From: JAKEFM01 sp035695825
Lineage (GTDB): Bacteria; Planctomycetota; UBA1135; JAKEFM01
DNA length: 64,000 bases
Assembly (NCBI GenBank): GCA_035695825.1
Contig: DASRRH010000001.1
Coordinates: 62,001-126,000 of the forward strand
Direction of reading: 5' to 3'
Shown: positions 34,553 through 42,789 of the stretch, piece after piece
Layout: each line of letters opens with the position of its first letter
Numbering within the stretch: position 1 is the stretch's first letter
The notes under the pieces: model-generated
Told to the model about the DNA's origin: nothing
Database searches by the model: none
Seen by the model: the letters and a program-made list of their open reading frames with translations, nothing else
Program-made: the position numbers and the translations under genes

Positions 34553-36874
34553 GGGGTGCACGTTTGCTTTTCGAGAGCTCCCATGTCCGGAACCGCAGTC
34601 GTCGAGTTGAGGCCGACGCTGCGGAATGCACCCTTCGCATCGAAGATGGGGAAGAAGGGAGCGGCCGAGTTTGCTCGGTCGATGCATCTGCTGCCGCCGC
34701 CCGGGACGCCAGGAGTGAAGCAGGGAGGCACACAGCCTGGCGGGGTGCCCCCGCCTCCGCACGTCAGCTCGAACCCAGGCGGCGGGGGGCCCACGAACAT
34801 CGGCGGCGCAGAGATGCAGAAGTGGGGCAGCGCCGGGTCCAACTGCGATCCGCACGGCACCAGCATCACGTCCCAAGGCGAGCCACAGAAGTCGCTGTAG
34901 TTCACCGTCCGGGGATCCCCGAGCGCGGGTCCACCCACTGAGGGGAACACGAATCCGTTCAGGTCCCCCGCGCCACCGTGGTTCCCGTAGGCGATCGAGT
35001 TCCAGAGGATGGCCTCGGAAGTCGCCGTAAGGTTGTTCACCGCGAACCCGGGATTCCCCCAGATCGTGCAGTTGACGAAGAGGGGCTGGACGGGACCTGC
35101 CCCGGCGCCCGTCGCCCCGGCGAAGATGGTGGCGCCGTCCTGCCCCGCGGCAGCGACCGTCCCGTTCGACCAGATGCGCTCGTTGACGAGCACGGGAGAG
35201 AGATTCGCCGGTGGGCCTCCCGGCGCGTTACGGGAGGCGATGAGCACCCCACGCCCCTCGTTGCCGGTGTACATGTTCGAGTCGAACAAGCCCGACAGGT
35301 CGATCTGCCCGTTATTCTGAGCGGAGATCAGGACGCCCGTGCCCGAGTAGTAGACGGCCGTGCTGCACGGGAAAGGGCTCGTCGGGTCGCAGTAGAGAAG
35401 GGGCGGCGCGTAGACCTGGCCTTCGAAATGATTCCGCTTCACCATGAGACCCGGCGCTCCGACGCTGCCGGGCGACTCGGCGGCAACGATCGAAAGGCCG
35501 ACCCGGTTCGCCAGAAGCTCGTTCTGATCGATGGTCCCCCCCACCGAGACCTGGGGTCCCAGGCACTCGTTCGCAATCCCCGCGCCCGGCAGGCAGTAGG
35601 TCACCGACGGTAAGGACCCCGCGGTGCAGGATGCCCATGCGACAAACTGGCAGTTACCGACCGGATTCGCCCGGGTCCCGTTGCCCAGGACCTTGTTTCC
35701 GGAGAGCTCAACGACGGGGACCACCGGCCCGACTCCGAGCGGAGTTGTGAGGATGCCGTACTGGCCGCAGTCCTGGACGATCGTGGAGAAGACTTGCAGC
35801 AGATCCGCGCAAAGGTACGGGGTGTGGCAGATTCCGACGCTGATCCCCTCCGGAACGGCGGGGTCGGCGTTCGCGTTCCCCTCCACCGTGCTTCTCTCGA
35901 TCGTCACGCTGGACAGGATCGTCGTCCCCGCCTGCTCAATTCGAATCCCGTGGGTTACTTCGGGGACCGGACCGACCGTCGCGAGGGGAAGCACGAGAGC
36001 GTTGCTGAGGGTCACTTGCAAGAAGGTCCCCTGGTTTGGCGCGAGCTCCGTCCCGACGATGTAGATGAGGGCCGGGTTCTGGGGGACTTGGCCGTCCGTC
36101 CAGACCGCGGGGGAGGCTCCGGTGTACCCCGTGACGTTCGGACACAGGGTCAGGTCGGTCTCGGTCGAGAAGGAGCAGTTCGCGACCGTCATGGTCACGC
36201 GGCCGCCCGCCAAGGCTTGGATGTTCAGGCAGTTGACGGATCGCGCCGGCGGCGGCGATCCGGGGGGCTTGGCCTCCCCTTCAAATGAGACCGAGTCGAT
36301 CTGGACCGCGACGATGCTCGGGACCGACCCGACAGGCGGTCCGGCGTGCGCCAGGAGGTTGATGTCCCCTCCTTGGATCTCGAATCCGAAGGTCGGTCCC
36401 CCTGTCCCGTCGATCCCATCGGAGATGCCGTACGCACCGTACTGTGCTCCGTTGACCGCCAGGAACTCGACCGCCGGGAACCCCGTTCCCGGGAGCGGTC
36501 CGGAGATCTCGACCGCCGTGTTCGGCAGGGAATTCACGGAGTCGTACTTCAACCTGTAGCCCGGCAGAACCCGGAGCGGGAAGACCTCCGGCGGGCTCAG
36601 GTTCGCATCGTGAACGATCCCCCGCGCCGCGACCCGCACGATCACGGGCACGGGGTACTGGGTCTGGGTGAGGGCCCGCGTGATCGTCCTCCACGGGCCC
36701 GCTGATCCTCCCGACGGCAGCGGCGCCAGCCCGTTGTACGACGTGTCGTTACCGACTTGCGCGTTGACGTAGACCGTGGTCGGCGGAGTGAACTGAGCCC
36801 CCCCTCCCCCCTGAGAGAACTGCGACCGCGATGCACATGAGGAAACCGCCGCGCCGAAGCCGAACTTCGAACAT
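34549..36874 (-). CDS. Secreted parallel beta-helix protein, frame broken at a G tract
   Basis: About 775 residues. The main frame (after about 36800) has right-handed beta-helix strands (VIVRVAARGIVHDANLSPPE; TVEGNANADPAVPEGISVG; NELLANRVGLSIVAAESPG) with many Asn ladders and Cys, ending PDMGALEKQTCTP. In this frame there is no signal peptide. A good signal peptide (VRLRRGGFLMCIAVAVLSG) with a GGGAGG ribosome site and ATG at 36874 lies in another frame. They meet at G6AG7 (36798-36811 on the plus strand as C7TC6); removing one G joins them. So this is either a genuine slippage site or an indel in the sequence. The stop overlaps the FG-GAP start. Confidence 0.7.
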
Positions 36875-37106
36875 CCTTGAGCCTCCCGGGGCGCCCGCCC
36901 CGTGCTTCGTACCGCACCTGGAGGGTATGCCCGTTCTTCGAGTCTCGTCAAGGGCACAGGTCGAGGATGGTCCCGCGGCCGCCCTCGGGCGGGACCTTCT
37001 CGGTTCTCTCGACGCAGGGGCGTCGGCGCACCCCTCTCGGTTCCGGAGGATCGGGGTGCGTGGCGTCGTAGAATCCGCTCCGGTCCGCGCTACTTGGAAG
37101 TCGGCA
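36875..37106. other. Divergent gap with a GC hairpin
   Basis: About 230 bases between the beta-helix gene (minus) and the YdjY-like gene (plus). It includes a GGTCCCGC/GCGGGACC stem at 36969-36976 and 36989-36996 followed by TTCTCGGTTCTCT, which looks like a terminator or operator dyad. Promoters for both directions should lie here but no clear consensus is visible. Confidence 0.35.
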
Positions 37107-37916
37107 TTGAAGAAACTCCTCGCCTCCCTCCTCGCCTTCCCACTGGCCTCCGCCGGGGCGACCGGCCGCGTCCAAGAGGGGAACCGCCCTCCCCACGTCG
37201 GCGCCGAGGACCCCGCCGAGCTCGCCCGCCGCGCGGGAACGGATCGCGAGTCGCGGGAGAAGCTGCTGCGCACGTTCGCGGAGAAGGGGATCCGCCTCGA
37301 CGCCGCGCGCGGCCGGATCGAGATCGAGGGGCGGATGAACCGCCCGCACATGCCGATCGAGTACCTCCTCGCATCCCCTCGCGGGGCCACGCACGAGTCG
37401 CTCTTCGTGACGGAGGCGAGCCCGAGCCTCCTCACCGCCGCGATCTACGTGCTCGGCCTCGAGCGGGGGAAGAACGTCGAGTACCGGGAGAAGGTCCCCC
37501 CCCCGACGGAGGAGGAGGTGCGCTCCGGCGTCTCCCCCTACGAGACGATCCCCCCGCGCGGGGACGGCCTCTTCGTCTACGTCGAGTGGTCGGACGGGGA
37601 GGAGATCCGGCAGTACCGCGCGGAGGACCTGGTCCAGAACGACCGGACGGGGCGCGCGCTGCCCCGGGATCCGTGGATCTTCCTCGGGTCCCGGTTCGTC
37701 CGGACGGCGCGGGAGGACCCGGAGGTCTTCGCGGCCGAGGCCGAGGGGAACCTCGTCGCCGTGACCTACTTCGGCCTCGGGAACCAGATCCTGACCTACC
37801 CCCACCCCGACGCGGCGACGCAGAACGCCTTCAGCCCGAACGCCCCCCTCCTCCCCGATCCGGGAAGCAAGGTTCGGATCGTCTTCTCGCGGCAGCGGCT
37901 CGAGCGTCCCCTCTGA
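37107..37916 (+). CDS. Exported YdjY-like domain protein
   Basis: About 269 residues from TTG 37107 (GGAAG about seven bases upstream). Signal-peptide-like start (KKLLASLLAFPLASAGATG). The middle matches the YdjY-like domain of planctomycete proteins: RGRIEIEGRMNRPHMPIEYL, then THESLFVTEASPSLLTAAIY and LFVYVEWSDGEEIRQYRAED. Function unknown, likely periplasmic or surface. It may be co-transcribed with the small membrane gene that follows 16 bases later. Confidence 0.65.
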   Translation: MKKLLASLLAFPLASAGATGRVQEGNRPPHVGAEDPAELARRAGTDRESREKLLRTFAEKGIRLDAARGRIEIEGRMNRPHMPIEYLLASPRGATHESLFVTEASPSLLTAAIYVLGLERGKNVEYREKVPPPTEEEVRSGVSPYETIPPRGDGLFVYVEWSDGEEIRQYRAEDLVQNDRTGRALPRDPWIFLGSRFVRTAREDPEVFAAEAEGNLVAVTYFGLGNQILTYPHPDAATQNAFSPNAPLLPDPGSKVRIVFSRQRLERPL

Positions 37917-37932
37917 CCGGGGCGCCGGGGGG

Positions 37933-38847
37933 ATGGAAGAGGCTCGATCCGGGAACGCCGGGAGCGCGTTCGAGCGAACGATGCGACGGGCTCGAATCGC
38001 GCTCGCCGTCGGCCGAGCCCTCGAATCCCTTGCCCTCGCGGCCGGGATCGGTCTCCTCGGGGGCGCCTTGGGGGAAGGGTTCCTCGCGACGGCCGCGCCG
38101 GCACTCCCCGCCGCGCTCGCCCTCCTCCTCTGGAGGGCGCGCCGGACGGTCCCCTCCGCGACGGAGACGGCGCGGACGCTCGACCGACGTCACGGGACCG
38201 GGGAGGCGGCCTCCTCCGCCCTCGCCGCCCGAATGCTGCCGGGCGTGGCGGCGCTCTGCGTGCGGAGCGCGCAGGCGCGTCTCGGAGGCGAGGGAGTCGC
38301 GGTCCTCGCCCTCCCCTCGGCCAGGCCGCTCGCCGCGGCCGGGCTCGCCGCGTGCGCGGCCTTCGCCGCGCTCGCCATCGGCCCCGCCCGCAGGGCAACG
38401 GTCGCCGGGCGGGAAGTGCTCGCCGCGATCGACGCGTTCGCGGCCGCCCTCGACGCCGAGGGGCGGCCAGGGGGTGCGGCCCTGGCCGCCGGGGCGGAGG
38501 ACGCCCGCCGGGTCCTCGCCGAGAAGGGAGGGGGTGGAGAGAGGGAAAAGCGATCGATCGAGCGCCTCGCCCGAGAGACGCTCGCTCTCGCCGGCGAGAC
38601 TCCGCCGGAGGGTCGGGCGGCGCGGGCTGCCGACGGCGCGCGCGCGGCGGCTGGCGCTCTCCTCGCCCTCGCTCACGAGCGGGGGGCGCCGGACGGGGGC
38701 GCGGCGGGGACGGGGGCGCGCGGAGAGACCTCCCGGGCCGGAGGCGGGGGCCCGGAGCGGGGATCGGCCGGGACCTCCTTCCTCGCCGTCCGCGTCCCCC
38801 CGCAGTACGAGGAGATCGTGGCCCGCTACTTCGCACGGGAGCGCTGA
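37933..38847 (+). CDS. Hypothetical Ala/Arg-rich protein with two hydrophobic segments
   Basis: 304 residues. Two membrane segments near residues 35-60 and 120-145 (LALAAGIGLLGGALG and AAAGLAACAAFAALAIG) with a long Gly/Ala/Arg-rich, probably disordered stretch (about 200-275) and a conserved-looking tail PPQYEEIVARYFARER. It starts 16 bases after the YdjY-like gene. No family recognised. The low complexity makes coding status less certain than for its neighbours, but it ends cleanly at the next start. Confidence 0.55.
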   Translation: MEEARSGNAGSAFERTMRRARIALAVGRALESLALAAGIGLLGGALGEGFLATAAPALPAALALLLWRARRTVPSATETARTLDRRHGTGEAASSALAARMLPGVAALCVRSAQARLGGEGVAVLALPSARPLAAAGLAACAAFAALAIGPARRATVAGREVLAAIDAFAAALDAEGRPGGAALAAGAEDARRVLAEKGGGGEREKRSIERLARETLALAGETPPEGRAARAADGARAAAGALLALAHERGAPDGGAAGTGARGETSRAGGGGPERGSAGTSFLAVRVPPQYEEIVARYFARER

Positions 38848-38849
38848 TC

Positions 38850-40184
38850 TTGGGCTCCGGGGTCGGCGTCTGGCTCGTCGGCGCGCGCGGGGGCGTTGCG
38901 ACGGTGGTCGTCTACGGAGCGAGCGCGCTCCGGCGCGGGCTCTCGGACGCGACCGGCCTCGTCACGGCCCGCGGGGGGTGCGCCGCGCTCGACCTCGCGT
39001 CGCCCGGGGACTTCGTCTTCGGCGGCCACGAGGTCCGCCGAGGGTCGATCGCCGAGGGGGGCCAAGCGCTCGCGCGGGAGCGCGTGATCCCGGCGGAGGT
39101 GGAGGAGGCGTGCCGCGAGGACGCCTCCCGATGGGAGGCGAACGTCCGGCCGGGCTTCCTCGACGTCCCGGAGCCGGCCCTCGGCCGCCTCGATCCGGGC
39201 GTCGGCGCGCTCTCCCGGCTCCCCGGCGCCGAGGTCGTCGAGCGGCTCCGGGCCGACCTCCGGGAGTTCCGCGAGCGAGCGGGCGTGGAGCGGCTCGTCG
39301 TCGTCCACCTCGCGAGCACGGAGGGGCTTCGCGGGGACCGGGAGGCCTGGGACACCCGCAGGGGCCTCGAGCGCGCGCTCCGCTCGCGCCAGTTCCGACA
39401 CCGTCCGCCCGCGAGCGTGCTCTACGCCGCCGCCGCGATCGAGGAGCGGTGCGCGTTCGTCAACTTCACCCCCTCCCCCGGAGCCGCCGTCGGCGCGCTC
39501 CTCGAACGCGCGCAGGCCCTCGGCGTCCCGCACTGCGGGAACGACGGCAAGACCGGCGAGACCCTCGTCAAGACCGCGCTCGCCCCGATGTTCCTCGCGC
39601 GCAACCTCCGGGTCCTCTCCTGGGAGGGATACAACCTCCTCGGCAACCGCGACGGCGCGGTCCTCTCCCGCCCCGACCGCCTCGCGGCGAAGGCGAGGAG
39701 CAAGGACGAGTCGGTGCGGCGGATCCTCGACGACCCCTCCGTCCACACGCGGGTCTCGATCGATTTCGTCCCCTCCCTCGCCGACTGGAAGACGGCGTGG
39801 GATTTCGTCCACTTCCGGGGGTTCCTCGGCGTGCCGATGACGCTCCAGTTCGTCTGGCAGGGGTGCGACAAGGCCCTCGCCGCCCCGCTCGTGATCGACC
39901 TCGTGCGACTCGCGGACCTGGCGCTGCGGCGGGGGGAGCGCGGGGCCCTCGCGCACACCGCCTGCTTCTTCAAGTCCCCGATCGGGGCGGAGGAGCACGA
40001 CCTCCACCGGCAGGTCGAGCGTCTCGAGGCCTACGCGCGGGCGGCCGCTAGGCGGCGGTCGGGTTCGGGGCCCGGTCCGGCACGAGCGGGCGCTCGGAGG
40101 AGAGCCGGCGCACGAAGGCCTCGATCGGGCGCTGGGCGACCGAGAGGACCCCGACGTAGAGGAAGCCGAAGGCGAAGAGGGTGA
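38850..40184 (+). CDS. Inositol-3-phosphate synthase family protein
   Basis: About 444 residues, a Rossmann-fold NAD enzyme of the myo-inositol-1-phosphate synthase family: GVWLVGARGGVATVVVYGAS at the N-terminus, FVNFTPSPGAAVGALLERAQ, CGNDGKTGETLVKTALAPMF, WEGYNLLGNRDGAVL, DFVPSLADWKTAWDFVHFRG and FFKSPIGAEEHDLH are family blocks. It converts glucose-6-phosphate to inositol phosphate, feeding inositol lipids or osmolytes. Start TTG 38850 has GGGAG about nine bases upstream; CTG 38844 is an alternative. The frame runs 137 bases into the convergent glycosyltransferase gene, adding an Arg-rich tail beyond the usual C-terminus. Confidence 0.85.
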   Translation: MGSGVGVWLVGARGGVATVVVYGASALRRGLSDATGLVTARGGCAALDLASPGDFVFGGHEVRRGSIAEGGQALARERVIPAEVEEACREDASRWEANVRPGFLDVPEPALGRLDPGVGALSRLPGAEVVERLRADLREFRERAGVERLVVVHLASTEGLRGDREAWDTRRGLERALRSRQFRHRPPASVLYAAAAIEERCAFVNFTPSPGAAVGALLERAQALGVPHCGNDGKTGETLVKTALAPMFLARNLRVLSWEGYNLLGNRDGAVLSRPDRLAAKARSKDESVRRILDDPSVHTRVSIDFVPSLADWKTAWDFVHFRGFLGVPMTLQFVWQGCDKALAAPLVIDLVRLADLALRRGERGALAHTACFFKSPIGAEEHDLHRQVERLEAYARAAARRRSGSGPGPARAGARRRAGARRPRSGAGRPRGPRRRGSRRRRG

Positions 40185-41577
40185 GGAAGACGGCCGAGAC
40201 CCAGAGGCCCCGCTCGAGCGCGTAGACGACCGCGGCCGAGAAGGCCGATCCGTAGACGAGCTCGATCAGGGGGAGGAGCGTGCGCCGCCCCGCGTAGTTC
40301 TTGCCGAGCCAGGACTCGTGGCGCGTGGCGATCCCGTGCTTCGGGGTCCGGACGAAATCCCCGCCCCGCTGCCGCAGGCCCCGCACGACCGCCGCCGCGT
40401 TGTTGACGCACATGCCGATCCCGACCGCGAGCACGAGGGGGAGGTAGCGCAGTTGCCGCCGCCAGTCCGCGTAGCACTCGCGCTGGGAGAGGGCGTAGAA
40501 GGTGAGGACCGAGGCGGAGGCGGCGAGGAAGAGCGAGGCGTCGAAGAGGAAGGCGACCGTGCCGCCGCGGTGGTGGGAGCGGATGAGGAGGGTCGGGAAG
40601 ATGAGGAGCGAGACGACGACCATCAGGGCGTAGGCGAGGTTGCCCGTCAGGTGGATCGTCCCCTCGAGCTTGACCCGCCAGGGGAGGGAGCTGCGCAGGA
40701 GCGCGGGGAGGATCTTCCGCCCGGTCTGGATCGCGCCCGCCGCCCAGCGCCCCTGCTGGCTCTTGAAGGCGTTCATCTCGACGGGGAGCTCGGCGGGAGC
40801 GACGATCTCCGGGACGAAGACGAACCGCCACCCGCGCATCTGCGCGCGGTAGGAGAGGTCGAGGTCCTCCGTCAGCGTGTCGCACTGCCAGCCGCCCGCG
40901 TCCTCGATGCACGCGCGCCGCCACACCCCCGCCGTCCCGTTGAAATTGAAGAAGCGGCCGGAGCGGTACCGCGCCCCGTGCTCGATCACGAAGTGCCCGT
41001 CGAGGAGGATCGCCTGGGCGCGGGTGAGGAGGGAGTAGTCGCGGTTCAGGTGCCCCCAGCGTGCCTGGACGACCCCCACCCCCGGCGCGGAGAAGTACGG
41101 GATCGTGCGCCGCAGGTAGTCCCGCAGCGGGACGAAGTCCGCGTCGAAGACGGCGATGAACTCCCCCCGCGCGCGGGCGAGCCCCTCGGCGAGGGCGCCC
41201 GCCTTGAAGCCGCGCCGCTCCCCGCGGCGGACGTGGTGGATGTCGACCCCCTCCTTGCGCAGGGCGCCGACCCGCGCGGCGACGATCTCCTGGGTGTCGT
41301 CCGTCGAGTCGTCGAGGACCTGGATCTCGAGGGCCGCGCGCGGGTAGTCGAGGGAGGCGACCGCGTCGATCAGCCGGCCGACGACGTAGCGCTCGTTGTA
41401 GACGGGGAGCTGGACGGTGACCGACGGCCACGCGCGCGGCTCGGGGGGGGAGACCGCCCGGCGGTCCCGGTGCCGCAGGAAGAGGAAGACGAGGAGGTAG
41501 CGGTGAAGCCCGTAGAGAGCCAGGACGAGCAGCGTCCCGAAGTACGCCCCGAGAATCGCCTTCTCGAGGAGACTCAT
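40048..41577 (-). CDS. Cellulose-synthase-like family 2 glycosyltransferase
   Basis: 509 residues. An N-terminal membrane helix precedes a processive GT2 core: VTVQLPVYNERYVVGRLIDA, VLDDSTDDTQEI, FDADFVPLRDYLRRTIPYF (DxD), TLTEDLDLSYRA (TED) and the QQGRW (QxxRW) motif in NAFKSQQGRWAAGAIQ. Four or five C-terminal membrane helices follow. This D,D,D,QxxRW set marks beta-glycan synthases of the CESA/CsbB/hyaluronan type, polymerising and perhaps extruding a polysaccharide. No partner subunit is adjacent. Its 3' end overlaps the inositol-phosphate synthase by 137 bases on the other strand. Confidence 0.88.
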   Translation of the reverse strand: MSLLEKAILGAYFGTLLVLALYGLHRYLLVFLFLRHRDRRAVSPPEPRAWPSVTVQLPVYNERYVVGRLIDAVASLDYPRAALEIQVLDDSTDDTQEIVAARVGALRKEGVDIHHVRRGERRGFKAGALAEGLARARGEFIAVFDADFVPLRDYLRRTIPYFSAPGVGVVQARWGHLNRDYSLLTRAQAILLDGHFVIEHGARYRSGRFFNFNGTAGVWRRACIEDAGGWQCDTLTEDLDLSYRAQMRGWRFVFVPEIVAPAELPVEMNAFKSQQGRWAAGAIQTGRKILPALLRSSLPWRVKLEGTIHLTGNLAYALMVVVSLLIFPTLLIRSHHRGGTVAFLFDASLFLAASASVLTFYALSQRECYADWRRQLRYLPLVLAVGIGMCVNNAAAVVRGLRQRGGDFVRTPKHGIATRHESWLGKNYAGRRTLLPLIELVYGSAFSAAVVYALERGLWVSAVFLTLFAFGFLYVGVLSVAQRPIEAFVRRLSSERPLVPDRAPNPTAA

Positions 41578-41717
41578 GGACGTCGTTCGGTTCCTCCTTC
41601 GTGGGGGAGCGGCGCAGGCTCGCTCTTCGGCCGGGTGAACTGGCGCGGCATTATCGGAAGGGCCCCCCTCGCGTCAACGAAGGTCCGAGGAAGGGACCGC
41701 CGCCGTGGGGCCGTAGG

Positions 41718-42773
41718 ATGGCGCCGAGCACCTCCGATTTCGACTACGAACTTCCGCCGGAGCGGATCGCCTCGGTGCCGGCCGAGCCGCGGGACGCCGC
41801 GCGGCTGCTCGTCCTCGACCGCGCCCGCGGCTCCCTCGAGCACGACCGTTTCGCCTCCCTCCCCGCGCGGCTCCCTCCGGGCGGCCTCCTCGTCCTCAAC
41901 GAGACCCGCGTCCGGCCGCGCCGCATCGTCGGCCGCCGCGGGAGCGGCGGGCGGGTCGAGGCGCTGATCGTCGCCCCCCTGGGGGAGGGGAAGTGGCGGG
42001 CCTTCGTCCGGGCGCGGGGGGGATTGCGGGAGGGGGAGGAGATCGAGTTCGAAGGGGGGGCGCTCCGCGGTCGCGCCGCGGGACGCCTCGCGCCGGGCGA
42101 GGTCCGGATCGAGTTCCCGGGGATCGACGATCTCGACGCCGCTCTCGATCGCCTCGGCCGCGCCCCGCTCCCCCCTTACATCGCCCGAACGCGCCGGAAG
42201 AGCGAGGAATCTCTCCGGGAGCTCGACCTCGGTCGCTACCAGACGGTCTACGCTCGGGAGCCCGGCGCGATCGCGGCCCCGACGGCGGGGCTCCACTTCA
42301 CGGAGGACCTCCTCGGCGAGATCGAGTCGCGCGGGATCCGGATCGCGCGGATCACGCTCCACGTCGGGCCGGGCACGTTCCTTCCGTTGAGGACGGAGGA
42401 GCTCGGCTTGCATCGGATCGAGCCGGAGTGGTTCCGGATCGGCGAGGAGACGGCCCGGGCCGTCGGGGAGACGCGCGCGCGCGGCGGCCGCGTCGTCGCG
42501 GTCGGGACGACGAGCACCCGGGCCCTCGAGACCGCCGCGGGGGAGGACCGCACGGTCGCGGCGGGGGAGGGGTGGACCGACCTCTTCATCCACCCTCCCT
42601 TCCGCTTCCGCGTCGTCGACGGTCTCGTCACGAATTTCCACCTCCCCCGGAGCACCCTCCTCGCCCTCGTCTGCGCGTTCGCGGGGCGGGAGCGCGTCCT
42701 CGAGGCGTATCGCGAGGCCGTGGAGAAGGAGTACCGCTTCTACTCCTACGGCGACGCGATGCTCGTCCTCTGA
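41718..42773 (+). CDS. queA: S-adenosylmethionine:tRNA ribosyltransferase-isomerase
   Basis: 351 residues. FDYELPPERIASVPAEPRDAARLL, LVLNETRVRPRRIVGR, YQTVYAREPGAIAAPTAGLHF, LHVGPGTFLPLRTEELGLHRI, TTSTRALETAAG, GLVTNFHLPRSTLLALV and FYSYGDAMLVL are canonical. QueA transfers the ribose of SAM to preQ1 in tRNA giving epoxyqueuosine, which QueG (at 56.6-57.6 kb here) reduces to queuosine. ATG 41718 begins at the family's conserved N-terminus; an upstream ATG would add 39 extra residues. Tgt and the preQ1 pathway are outside the window. Confidence 0.97.
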   Translation: MAPSTSDFDYELPPERIASVPAEPRDAARLLVLDRARGSLEHDRFASLPARLPPGGLLVLNETRVRPRRIVGRRGSGGRVEALIVAPLGEGKWRAFVRARGGLREGEEIEFEGGALRGRAAGRLAPGEVRIEFPGIDDLDAALDRLGRAPLPPYIARTRRKSEESLRELDLGRYQTVYAREPGAIAAPTAGLHFTEDLLGEIESRGIRIARITLHVGPGTFLPLRTEELGLHRIEPEWFRIGEETARAVGETRARGGRVVAVGTTSTRALETAAGEDRTVAAGEGWTDLFIHPPFRFRVVDGLVTNFHLPRSTLLALVCAFAGRERVLEAYREAVEKEYRFYSYGDAMLVL

Positions 42774-42789
42774 GCGATCCGTCCCGTCG

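Noticed and set aside
41601..41717. Extended N-terminus of queA
   Set aside because: The 39 extra residues are not part of QueA and lack a ribosome site; the family starts at the internal ATG.
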